Shown here: positions 1 through 6,363 of the stretch, piece after piece
Position numbering within the stretch: the stretch's first letter is position 1
Layout of the letters: every line of letters begins with the position of its first letter
Source of the DNA: an uncultured Chlamydiae bacterium
GTDB taxonomy: Bacteria > Chlamydiota > Chlamydiia > Chlamydiales > Rhabdochlamydiaceae
Direction of reading: 5' to 3'
Length of the DNA: 7,433 nucleotides
Assembly (NCBI GenBank): GCA_903867585.1
Contig: CAIPRZ010000173.1
Location: 1-7,433 of the forward strand
The notes under the pieces: generated by a model
The model's input: the letters and a program-made list of their open reading frames with translations, nothing else
Databases searched by the model: none
What the model was told of the DNA's origin: nothing
Translations under genes and position numbers: made by a program

Positions 1-335
1 AAGCTATGGAACTTCACGTTGATGTACAAAAAGCTGCTGCGAATGTTTATTATGCTGATCATTCACTACCTATAATCAAATCTACAAAAATGATTGCTTC
101 TGAGCTTAAATCATTAGAAGAAGATTATACGGCGATTAGAGCTACGAACTATCCTCTAGGTAAAGAATTAAAAGCTTTAAAATCAACAAGTTCTAAATTA
201 GAGCAAGAAGCAATTGATGCAAAATTGGCCTCTATGAAAGAAAACGAAGATAAATTAATTACTAAAATCTTAAAACTAAAAGAAGAATTAGAAAAAGCTG
301 AAAAACAGGGTCTAGTTCCTTTAATCGCTAATTAA
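1..335 (+). CDS. 3' part of a coiled-coil protein of unknown function (5' end probably outside the window)
   Basis: The frame is open from the window edge to a TAA at 333-335. An ATG lies at 6, but only five bases precede it, so no ribosome binding site can be judged and the gene may begin upstream. From that ATG there are 109 residues. The last 60 or so are rich in Lys, Glu and Leu with heptad-like spacing (for example KLITKILKLKEELEKAEK near residues 83-100), which suggests a coiled coil. No signal peptide, membrane segment or catalytic motif is visible. The gene ends ten bases before a strong intrinsic terminator, so it is the last gene of its transcript. It converges with the LRR-HECT gene. 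I do not recognise the family; a small structural or chaperone-like protein is possible but unsupported. Confidence 0.7.
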   Translation, partial: AMELHVDVQKAAANVYYADHSLPIIKSTKMIASELKSLEEDYTAIRATNYPLGKELKALKSTSSKLEQEAIDAKLASMKENEDKLITKILKLKEELEKAEKQGLVPLIAN

Positions 336-344
336 CAATCAATA

Positions 345-388
345 ACCTTAGGAAAAAGCGAGAGCGCTAATTCCTAAGGTATTTTTTT
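345..388 (+). terminator. Intrinsic terminator of the coiled-coil gene
   Basis: The arms ACCTTAGGAA (345-354) and TTCCTAAGGT (371-380) are perfect 10-bp complements. The loop between them has its own short AGCG/CGCT pairing, and the second arm is followed by A and seven T residues (382-388). It starts ten bases after the stop at 333-335. On the minus strand the hairpin also lies past the end of the convergent LRR-HECT gene (stop at 402-404), but there it is not followed by a clear T tract, so it should work mainly for the plus strand. Confidence 0.9.
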
Positions 389-401
389 GCCCAAATCATT
401 A

Positions 402-2297
402 TTAGGTTAAACCTAAATCGGTTGTATCAACAAGCATCTCTAAATTTTTATAAAATTGCTTTTTTGAAAGGGGAGTAGCATCTAAATAAAGCTGATTGAA
501 ACAGGTTCTTGAAGAGGGTATTGGGCTAGAGCTTTCAGACACTTTTATTTGTATAACTGGGCCCATGACTTTTTGACCTGTGATGGCAAATAAAAGCTTT
601 TCACACCAAGATGCTGGGGTTTTATCATCCACAATCTTTTGAGTTATCCAGCTTATTTTCTGCTCGATGACGGGGCTAGTTTGAGCATAAATAAAACTAG
701 AAGCAAGCCTAATCCTATCGATAGCTTGTCCTTGTATTTGTGATGAAACTACAGCCATGGGCGTAGCTATTATAAATCCTTTAAAGTGTTCATCTAATCC
801 TAAAATTAATGCTAAAGCTGCTTTATAAAAAATATCAAACCGAGAAAGACAAAGATTTTTTAACCTTTCTTCATCAAAGCCAACTCCTTCATTGAATTCT
901 TCTCCAAGAGTCTCCAATTGAGATTTCATATTATGAATTTCAGCTTCTTGAGGACTTGGGTTTTTTATAAAATCTAAAAAAGGCTTGTATATAGGATCCA
1001 CAAGACAAACCCATTCAGCAATAGCATTTTTTTTTGGTTTTTCTGGGCCTTCTATTAAAACTGCTTTTAAAATATTGAAAAAAGCATCATTAAAAAGTCT
1101 TCCTGTAAAAATAGGATCAGTTTTACCTCGATTCTTTTTTTCCAGTTTCACAAGAAATTGTCCATAAATAGTAAAGGCTTCAAGATCCTTGAAAGCTTCT
1201 GCGGCAGGCAATTTTGCATCATTGATTTTTAGAACATTATGATCTAATAGAGCCTGACAAAGATCGTGAATAAATTGCTTAGAAACCCCTCCAGCATCTA
1301 TTGCTGGCATATTTGCAAAGGCGACGCGAGCTGGTATCCCACCAAACGCGAGTATCCTTAGATATTTGAATGGATTTTCTAAAAGTTCAGCCCTATTAAC
1401 AACAAAACTTATTGTCCCTTCAGCGATTTCACGAACATCCATATTTAAGCTACCAGCTCTTGATTGTATCAATTCCAAAAGGGAAAGAGGGGGGGCAGCA
1501 AAGCAATTCTCCCTTAAGGTAATAACTTCAAGAGCACTTAGATTAGATAAACTATCTGGCAAGGACGTGAGGGGATTTCCTGCCAAATGCAATAATCGTA
1601 ACAGGTTCAAATCTCCAACTGACTCTGGTAAATTGGTAAGAGTATTAGAAGTTAAATTTAAACTGCTTAATTGGTTCAAGTTACCGATGGATTCGGGTAG
1701 GCGATGAAGTAAATTATAGGATAATTTGAGTTCTCTTAATCGTTTTAAGCCGCCAATTGAATCTGGCAGATCCTTTAAACAGCATAGCTCGCAATTTAGG
1801 ATTCTTAATTCAGATAAATTACCAATAAAATTAGGAAGAGTCCCCAATTTTAAATGGCTAAGATCTAATACAGTATCGCTGTTTTCATAGGCTTGTATAA
1901 TTTTAGTAATGGCTGTATTACGTGCTTGGTATTTTCCTGAAGCTGATTGCTTCCCATTACAATCTCTCCAACGAAAAAGTTCGGCGTATTCACAAGACTG
2001 CACACATTCCCAAAGTATTTGAGTCGGATTTTTAGGAGCAGCAAAAAGGGATGTTAATGAGGTTATAAAACTTAATAAGGAACGGGGAACAGGGCGCTCT
2101 TCAATCGGTAGGGGTTGAACTTGAAATGAGGCACTTTCTTCTCTTAGGGCTTTAAAAGCTGTAATATGGGCTGCATGAACTCTAGCATCGGTGTTTTTAT
2201 TGCCATCAACGGCTCTAATAACCCCTTCCTGAACCGCTAAATGCATAGAATCTGGTTGAGCTAAATAGAGGTTGATAGAATCAGAATCGATTGGCAT
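402..2297 (-). CDS. LRR protein with C-terminal HECT-type E3 ubiquitin ligase domain (predicted host-directed effector)
   Basis: Seen: 631 residues. Residues 1-90 are not recognisable. Residues 104-142 form a Trp/Arg-containing helical segment like the cap before the LRRs of YopM/IpaH/SspH effectors. Residues 143-280 are six LRRs of exactly 23 residues (LPxSIGxLxxL pattern). Residues 290-631 follow the HECT order: IDAGGVSKQF (333-342), GRLFNDAFFN (399-408), FKGFIIATP (505-513), ITxK then LLFAITGQKVM (568-578), and SSRTCFNQLYL (595-605), with Cys599 at the catalytic position and a short tail ending LGLT. Known: HECT ligases accept ubiquitin from an E2 onto this Cys and pass it to a substrate. 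Inferred: the LRRs choose a host substrate and the protein is exported. The ELE motif of HECT N-lobes is not clear. ATG at 2297 gives the longest frame; its ribosome binding site is poor, and Met18 (2246) is an alternative start. Single-gene unit, divergent from the ankyrin gene. Confidence 0.86.
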   Translation of the reverse strand: MPIDSDSINLYLAQPDSMHLAVQEGVIRAVDGNKNTDARVHAAHITAFKALREESASFQVQPLPIEERPVPRSLLSFITSLTSLFAAPKNPTQILWECVQSCEYAELFRWRDCNGKQSASGKYQARNTAITKIIQAYENSDTVLDLSHLKLGTLPNFIGNLSELRILNCELCCLKDLPDSIGGLKRLRELKLSYNLLHRLPESIGNLNQLSSLNLTSNTLTNLPESVGDLNLLRLLHLAGNPLTSLPDSLSNLSALEVITLRENCFAAPPLSLLELIQSRAGSLNMDVREIAEGTISFVVNRAELLENPFKYLRILAFGGIPARVAFANMPAIDAGGVSKQFIHDLCQALLDHNVLKINDAKLPAAEAFKDLEAFTIYGQFLVKLEKKNRGKTDPIFTGRLFNDAFFNILKAVLIEGPEKPKKNAIAEWVCLVDPIYKPFLDFIKNPSPQEAEIHNMKSQLETLGEEFNEGVGFDEERLKNLCLSRFDIFYKAALALILGLDEHFKGFIIATPMAVVSSQIQGQAIDRIRLASSFIYAQTSPVIEQKISWITQKIVDDKTPASWCEKLLFAITGQKVMGPVIQIKVSESSSPIPSSRTCFNQLYLDATPLSKKQFYKNLEMLVDTTDLGLT

Positions 2298-2400
2298 AAA
2301 TAACTGGGGTTATATTTTATGGCTTAGCTTTTAACCTAAGAGAATCAATTTAAAATTTTTAAGTAGCCAAGCAGCAATTTCTGAGAAGAATATCTTAAGC

Positions 2401-2415
2401 TTTTGATTATCAAAA
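2401..2415. repeat. Perfect 15-bp palindrome, operator-like
   Basis: TTTTGAT, a central T and ATCAAAA form a perfect dyad with 7-bp arms. The single central base makes an RNA hairpin unlikely and suits a dimeric DNA-binding protein. It lies about 105-120 bases upstream of the LRR-HECT start and about 270 upstream of the ankyrin-type start. In DNA this AT-rich a chance origin is possible. Confidence 0.4.
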
Positions 2416-2533
2416 AGTTATTTTTAAAAAAATTAGAATTATTTTTCTATATCGGATGATGAAAAAAGATTAGGGCATTTTTTTGAATGAATAATGCCGA
2501 GAAAATCAAGAAGCTCTTAAAGGTTTCAAATAG

Positions 2534-2576
2534 CATTCCTAGAATCTTAAAGGAAATCACTTAAATTCTAAGAATG
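2534..2576. repeat. Long imperfect inverted repeat (stem-loop) in the divergent gap
   Basis: CATTCCTAGAAT (2534-2545) pairs with ATTCTAAGAATG (2565-2576) with one mismatch. After one unpaired C the stem extends through TTAA (2547-2550) and TTAA (2561-2564), leaving a 10-base loop (2551-2560). This gives about 16 pairs. No T tract follows on the plus strand, so it is not a standard terminator there. It may be a regulatory stem-loop or the relic of a small mobile repeat. Confidence 0.55.
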
Positions 2577-2681
2577 ATTTACGTAAAGTAGATCAGAACT
2601 AATCAATTTTGCATAAAGCGTGGTGCATAACCACCTTCATGGAATATATAAAATAATCTTCTAATTTTCAGGCTTTAATTT

Positions 2682-3776
2682 ATGAATGGCATTTCAGTAA
2701 ACGCTATCCTTGAAACTTGCGACTGGATCCCAATAGTTTCCACAGCTAACAACATATTTCATATATTTGCTCGATGCGTCTTACCAGTAAGTCCAAGCTC
2801 TAGCTATGGGTGTTATTTAAGCCAAAGAACCATGTATAAACACTTAGCTCTTATTATACCTTTCTACCTACCTTATTCGACTATGGTCAGAAATAATGCT
2901 ATTATTAAAGCTGCAGAAAACGGTGATCTAAGGCTTATCCGATCGCTTATTTATGGAGAGACTATTAGCCCTACAACTATAACTACCGCTCTTCAATCAG
3001 CGTCTGATAAGGGTCATCGAAACGTGGTGAGGTTTCTAATTAATACTGAAGTAATTACTGAAGAAGGTCGGGGAAAGGCCTTAGTATATGCAATTATGAA
3101 CGGCCATTTAAAAATTGTGCATGACCTTATAGATAATGGTCCTATCGATCCTTTTAACTTAACTAAAGCTCTTTTTGAGGCCGCGTTATGTGGTTATTTA
3201 GATATCGTTAACATCCTTATAAAAGAGGTTACATTAAATCCAAGGGGTAGGGGAGAAGCTGTTAGCTATGCGGCTTTGGGTGGTCACCAGACAATTATTG
3301 AAACACTTCTTAAAAAAGGTTTAATTGATGAAGAACAAAGAGGCCGGGCGGTTTCCTTAGCAGCTAAAGGCGGGCATTTAAAAATCATTGAAACCTTAAT
3401 TTGCAATGGACCAATACTCCAAGACGAAAGAAGCGATGCTGTCTTAGAAGCTATTAGAAGGGATCATCAAGAGATTATTGAGATGCTTGTTTATGATGGA
3501 TCTATAGATCTAGATTCATTGACTGAAACCGTATTTTGGGCCACCAAAAAGGGATTCATAAACTTTATAAAATACATTCTTACCGAAAGAAATCTTGACC
3601 AAGAAACAAGAGGCGTGGCTCTTGAAATAGCTGCTGAAGAGGGTCATTTAGAGATTTGCAAAGCTCTGCTTGCCAGTGGAATAATTAATGGAGACTCAAT
3701 AAATTGTGCATTTGAAGCAGCTCATCAAAATAGGCATAGTGAAATTGGCGATCTACTTGAGCAACTTATTACATAG
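2682..3776 (+). CDS. Ankyrin-like repeat protein with ten 30-residue repeats and a hydrophobic N-terminal segment
   Basis: Seen: 364 residues in two parts. Residues 1-70 hold two moderately hydrophobic stretches (about 14-35 and 52-66) around WIPIVSTANN and LALIIPFYLP. Residues 73-364 are repeats of the form AxxxAAxxGHLxIIExLIxxGxI. The GH-type dipeptides fall at 81, 111, 141, 171, 201, 231, 261, 291, 321 and 351, a strict 30-residue step. Known: GHLxIVxxLL is the hallmark of ankyrin helices, but canonical repeats are 33 residues and contain a TPLH turn that is absent here. I recall IPIVST-type N-terminal segments in other chlamydial hypothetical proteins but could not check. Inferred: a protein-binding scaffold, perhaps membrane-anchored or exported. 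The start at 2682 has only a weak CAGG upstream. The stop at 3774-3776 is followed by an open frame in another register, so the C terminus may be frameshifted. Confidence 0.88.
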   Translation: MNGISVNAILETCDWIPIVSTANNIFHIFARCVLPVSPSSSYGCYLSQRTMYKHLALIIPFYLPYSTMVRNNAIIKAAENGDLRLIRSLIYGETISPTTITTALQSASDKGHRNVVRFLINTEVITEEGRGKALVYAIMNGHLKIVHDLIDNGPIDPFNLTKALFEAALCGYLDIVNILIKEVTLNPRGRGEAVSYAALGGHQTIIETLLKKGLIDEEQRGRAVSLAAKGGHLKIIETLICNGPILQDERSDAVLEAIRRDHQEIIEMLVYDGSIDLDSLTETVFWATKKGFINFIKYILTERNLDQETRGVALEIAAEEGHLEICKALLASGIINGDSINCAFEAAHQNRHSEIGDLLEQLIT

Positions 3777-4054
3777 CGGATCTAGACCAAAATCTAGATC
3801 ATTTAGAGATAGAAAGTTTCAAGATAAAGGGGGCTTTAAAAAGAAAAGCTTCGGTAGTTGTTAATATTACAGATTTAGTAAACTCTGGCACACAAGAAAA
3901 AATCCACGAAGCATTAGAAGGGGACAAGGCCCTTATTTCTTTTGGTATCCAGCATCATAAGACTCTATTTAATGAAGCTTTGTTACATCTTCAAAAGAAT
4001 ACCCTTAAGGTTTTAAAAGAAGCACTTTGTATGTGTGACCTTCAAAAGATATGA
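3761..4054 (+). pseudogene. Start-less 97-codon open frame, probable gene remnant or frameshifted tail of the ankyrin-type gene
   Basis: This frame opens just after a TGA at 3758-3760 and stays open for 97 codons to a TGA at 4052-4054. It has no ATG or GTG before Met at 4031, and the only TTG is at 3980. The translation looks protein-like, for example EALEGDKALISFGIQHHKTL in the middle and NEALLHLQKNTLKVLKEAL near the end. It overlaps the last 16 bases of the ankyrin gene, so one missing base between 3761 and 3776 would join the two frames into a protein of about 460 residues. It also overlaps the last 50 bases of the convergent 695-residue gene, where the reading may be only an antisense shadow. 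No family was recognised. A chance open frame of this length in AT-rich DNA is unlikely but possible. Confidence 0.4.
3779..3800 (+). terminator. Possible weak terminator hairpin after the ankyrin-type gene
   Basis: GATCTAGA (3779-3786) and TCTAGATC (3793-3800) form a perfect 8-bp stem with the loop CCAAAA, two bases after the ankyrin stop. No T tract follows, so intrinsic termination is doubtful. Because each arm contains TCTAGA, the same bases also read as a direct repeat of ATCTAGA with a 12-base step. An open frame runs straight through it, so it could instead be ordinary coding sequence of a gene remnant. Confidence 0.3.
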
Positions 4055-6092
4055 GGGCATTTCTCATTGTATCAAAAATCACGCCTTCTGTTTGAATGCT
4101 GGCTAAAAGCTCTTCATCTTTAGCTTCTGATGTTTTAGACAGACTAGGATATTTTTTTTGCGAAAATCCGAAATAATCAAACCAACGTCTTAAAGGCTTA
4201 GCATAGTAATGATATAAAATCTGTTTACTATCTATAGTAGCTTCCAAAACAAATTTTTGGCCGTCAATACTCACACAAGATTGCCACGTTGTATTTTCTT
4301 GCCCGTCCTCATTAGTCCAAATTTGGGCTTTAGAATAAAGCTCATTAAATGCAAAAAGAAACAATTGTTTAGGTAATCTATGTCTTAATACCATTTCAGG
4401 TTCACTAAGAACGTGACCCGCTTCAGGATCATCAAAATGATAATAGGCAAGACCTGCTTCAGCAGATTTTTGCCAGGATTTAACTCTTTGATGGAAGAAA
4501 ACAGAAGAAATAAAAGCCTTGGATTTAACAAGACTGGACTTAAGATCTTCTGCTAATGAGGTACTTTTAGCTTCTGCAACACAAGCAGCTTTTGCCCCAG
4601 AATGACTGCTTACAACACACATCAAAGAAGCAGATGACACCGCATTACTTGAGGCTGAAGAATTGCTACCAGCTCCGCCGCAGGCTCCACTACCACCTTT
4701 TTTAGATACCACAGGTTCTAAAGCTGCCAATTTTTTAAGATGACTTTCTGTAGCTTTAGCTTGTCTTTCAGCTTTAAGCTCGGCTTCTTTAGCTTCGCAT
4801 AACGCTAGACGATCTGCTTTTTTAACTAAACGCAAAATAGCCATAGATTCTTTGGCTTTAGCTTTTTCAGCAAGCGCTTTTTCCTTGGCAGCTTTTTTCT
4901 GAGCCAGATCATAATTTGTTAAAAAATAATTATGCATGGGTAAAAGAAGAAATTCTTCAGCAGAGGCGCAAAAAGATTTAGAATCTGAAATAGGAAATGG
5001 GATCTCAAAATCTGCTTTAAAGCTGTCTTTGCGTGATAAATTTTTTGCCCAAGTCTTGATAAAAGGATCAGATCCTTTAAGCTCGATTTGTTCTAAAACA
5101 TCTGATAATTGTCCTGGACTAAAGATACGTTTACATAAAAGTTCTATTTTAAGAAGCAACCGTAAAATTTCAGCCGATTCAACAAGCCACATTGAACCTG
5201 TTTCTGGGCTATAGCGGCTTAATAAGCTTTTATCCATCAAAGCTAAATGGGCGGATTGGCCGCGATCGGAATATGTTTCTACAGTGGTCATTAAATGAGA
5301 AAAATGGGGAATGAAATCTTTTTTTTCTAGATAACGATGTAAATCTTTTTTGGCTAAAATTTCTATCAAACTGCTGCATAAAATGCGGGGAAAGGAGGCT
5401 TGTAAGGATAAGTAATCTTCAAAATGAAGAAAGTAAAGCATTTGAGCTAGCAATTTAGAGTGGGGATCTGTTGAGCTCATAAATTCTTGAAGGAAAGGTC
5501 TGGGGGGAAGCTCACCCATAGGAATGAGTAACTCATGCCCTTCTATGACATATCCAGATACCAGCTGAAACATAGTAGTATCAAAACTGTCAGGCAATAA
5601 AGCTATGTCCGCTTTATCAAAAAAATCGCCAAAAGGCCGAATATCAAGCCGATAAACCCCAGGGTTTTCTTGAGTTACCTTAATATTATCAAAAATTTCA
5701 GGTAGTGTTTCCCACAGTTCTTTTAAATCGGGGGTTTGACTTACTTGATGGTAAAAACCTAATGCAGGGGCGACTGAACCAAAAAAAACAGCTTCTACTT
5801 GTAGAGCATTTTTTAAATTGGCCATTTCGCAAAGTATGCCAATCACTTGTGTACTTGGAGGTCCGGCTTTATTTTCTTCAAGTGAGGCTAAAAGATGGCG
5901 ACCTAGAAACTGGATTCTACCTGAATCTATGGGGGGAGCCAGAGAAAAACCGCTAAAAAAAGAAGCCAGGCTAGATATTTTTGAAGTGGCCTCTAGAAAG
6001 TTAGCGCTCTTGACGGCGCGAAACTTCTCTAATAACGCATTAATAGGAGAGTATTGACAGAAGTCAAACGAAGCGCGGGATACAGGACCCAT
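4005..6092 (-). CDS. 695-residue hypothetical protein with coiled coil, low-complexity linker and C-terminal domain
   Basis: I do not recognise the family. Residues 1-390 read as a mostly helical globular region with no clear motif; SSLASFFSGFSL (40-51) is a short hydrophobic patch, not a convincing membrane helix. Residues 395-457 are rich in Lys, Ala and Glu and should form a coiled coil. Residues 464-510 are a Ser/Gly/Ala linker with scattered Cys (471, 492, 504). Residues 530-640 look like a separate domain with HFDDPEAGH (552-560), EPEMVLRHRLP (564-574), VSIDGQKFVLEA (607-618) and YHYYAKPL (627-634). Residues 658-695 end in a short beta-like segment. The ATG at 6092 is supported by AAAGAG eight bases upstream and a TATAAT box just before it. 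Single-gene unit, converging on the ankyrin-type region. The layout suits a secreted or scaffold protein, but no function is claimed. Confidence 0.85.
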   Translation of the reverse strand: MGPVSRASFDFCQYSPINALLEKFRAVKSANFLEATSKISSLASFFSGFSLAPPIDSGRIQFLGRHLLASLEENKAGPPSTQVIGILCEMANLKNALQVEAVFFGSVAPALGFYHQVSQTPDLKELWETLPEIFDNIKVTQENPGVYRLDIRPFGDFFDKADIALLPDSFDTTMFQLVSGYVIEGHELLIPMGELPPRPFLQEFMSSTDPHSKLLAQMLYFLHFEDYLSLQASFPRILCSSLIEILAKKDLHRYLEKKDFIPHFSHLMTTVETYSDRGQSAHLALMDKSLLSRYSPETGSMWLVESAEILRLLLKIELLCKRIFSPGQLSDVLEQIELKGSDPFIKTWAKNLSRKDSFKADFEIPFPISDSKSFCASAEEFLLLPMHNYFLTNYDLAQKKAAKEKALAEKAKAKESMAILRLVKKADRLALCEAKEAELKAERQAKATESHLKKLAALEPVVSKKGGSGACGGAGSNSSASSNAVSSASLMCVVSSHSGAKAACVAEAKSTSLAEDLKSSLVKSKAFISSVFFHQRVKSWQKSAEAGLAYYHFDDPEAGHVLSEPEMVLRHRLPKQLFLFAFNELYSKAQIWTNEDGQENTTWQSCVSIDGQKFVLEATIDSKQILYHYYAKPLRRWFDYFGFSQKKYPSLSKTSEAKDEELLASIQTEGVIFDTMRNALISFEGHTYKVLLLKP

Positions 6093-6117
6093 GGGTAATT
6101 CTCTTTAATTTCGAAAA

Positions 6118-6147
6118 ATTATAACAAAATAGCTAAATTAATTGGAA
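6118..6147 (-). promoter_or_regulatory. Promoter of the 695-residue gene
   Basis: Read on the minus strand, TTCCAA (6147-6142) and a perfect TATAAT (6123-6118) are 18 bases apart. Transcription would start near 6111, leaving a leader of about 20 bases before the ATG at 6092. That leader holds the Shine-Dalgarno-like AAAGAG (6106-6101), eight bases from the start codon. The -10 box is strong; the -35 is poor. Confidence 0.5.
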
Positions 6148-6196
6148 TATTCTTTCATAACTTTAAAACTTATCTTATTAATTAAAATTAAATTTT

Positions 6197-6312
6197 AATG
6201 AAGATGCTCTTGAGTTTGCCTCTCACGATTTAAGAACGGATCAAGAGTGGTTTTAGCCGCTGTGTTACAAAATGGTTATGATGTTAAGGAACCGGATATA
6301 CACTTGGCCTAA
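6197..6312 (+). pseudogene. DUF4116 repeat fragment broken by a one-base deletion
   Basis: From 6200 one frame reads EDALEFASHDLRTDQE (to 6247) and then hits a TAG at 6254-6256. In the next register, from 6250, the sequence continues as VLAAVLQNGYDVKEPD and stops at 6310-6312. Joined, the text matches my memory of the DUF4116 repeat (ALxFASxxLRxDxEVVLAAVxQNG), which occurs in tandem in proteins of amoeba-associated bacteria. The join needs one extra base near 6245-6249 (GAAGTGGTT expected, GAGTGGTT present). Only one to one and a half repeats remain, with no upstream start, so this is a decayed remnant. It sits about 100 bases before the 695-residue gene, pointing the other way. Confidence 0.72.
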
Positions 6313-6363
6313 CATTAGAGTTCAATCTAGTGGTTTTGTAGATTAAAAAGCAGAGATTGACTT

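Larger units (their letters stand above)
2298..2681. promoter_or_regulatory. Divergent intergenic region between the LRR-HECT and ankyrin-type genes
   Basis: This 384-base AT-rich gap must hold the start signals of both flanking genes. On the plus strand a TATAAA at 2647-2652 lies about 30 bases before the ankyrin start and could be a -10 box, but no good -35 was found. On the minus strand TAAAAT (2319-2314) or TATAAC (2314-2309) lie very close to the ATG at 2297, which would give a very short leader; neither has a convincing -35. Two inverted repeats (2401-2415 and 2534-2576) are listed separately, and a small GTGGT/ACCAC hairpin lies at 2620-2634. No RNA gene was seen. A 25-codon ATG frame at 2487-2564 is discussed in the findings. 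Confidence 0.4.

Noticed and set aside
402..1430. NEL-type ligase domain at the C terminus of the LRR protein
   Set aside because: The CxD active-site motif and NEL text of IpaH/SspH are not visible, whereas several HECT landmarks occur in the right order.
985..1707. Two plus-strand open frames (985-1167 and 1366-1707)
   Set aside because: They lie fully antisense to the LRR-HECT gene, have no ribosome binding site or recognisable protein text, and mirror its repeat structure.
2022..2297. F-box or U-box at the N terminus of the LRR protein
   Set aside because: Residues 1-90 show no LPxE-type F-box start and no U-box or RING metal-binding pattern.
2620..2634. GTGGT/ACCAC hairpin as a riboswitch or RNA element
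   Set aside because: It has only five pairs and lacks surrounding structure; this is expected by chance.
3761..3776. Programmed ribosomal frameshift joining the ankyrin gene to the downstream frame
   Set aside because: The 16-base overlap contains no slippery heptamer; simple mutation or an unrelated remnant is more likely.
4936..6057. Plus-strand open frames at 4936-5214, 5705-5956 and 5818-6057
   Set aside because: All are antisense shadows of the 695-residue gene; two overlap each other in different registers and none has a domain signal.
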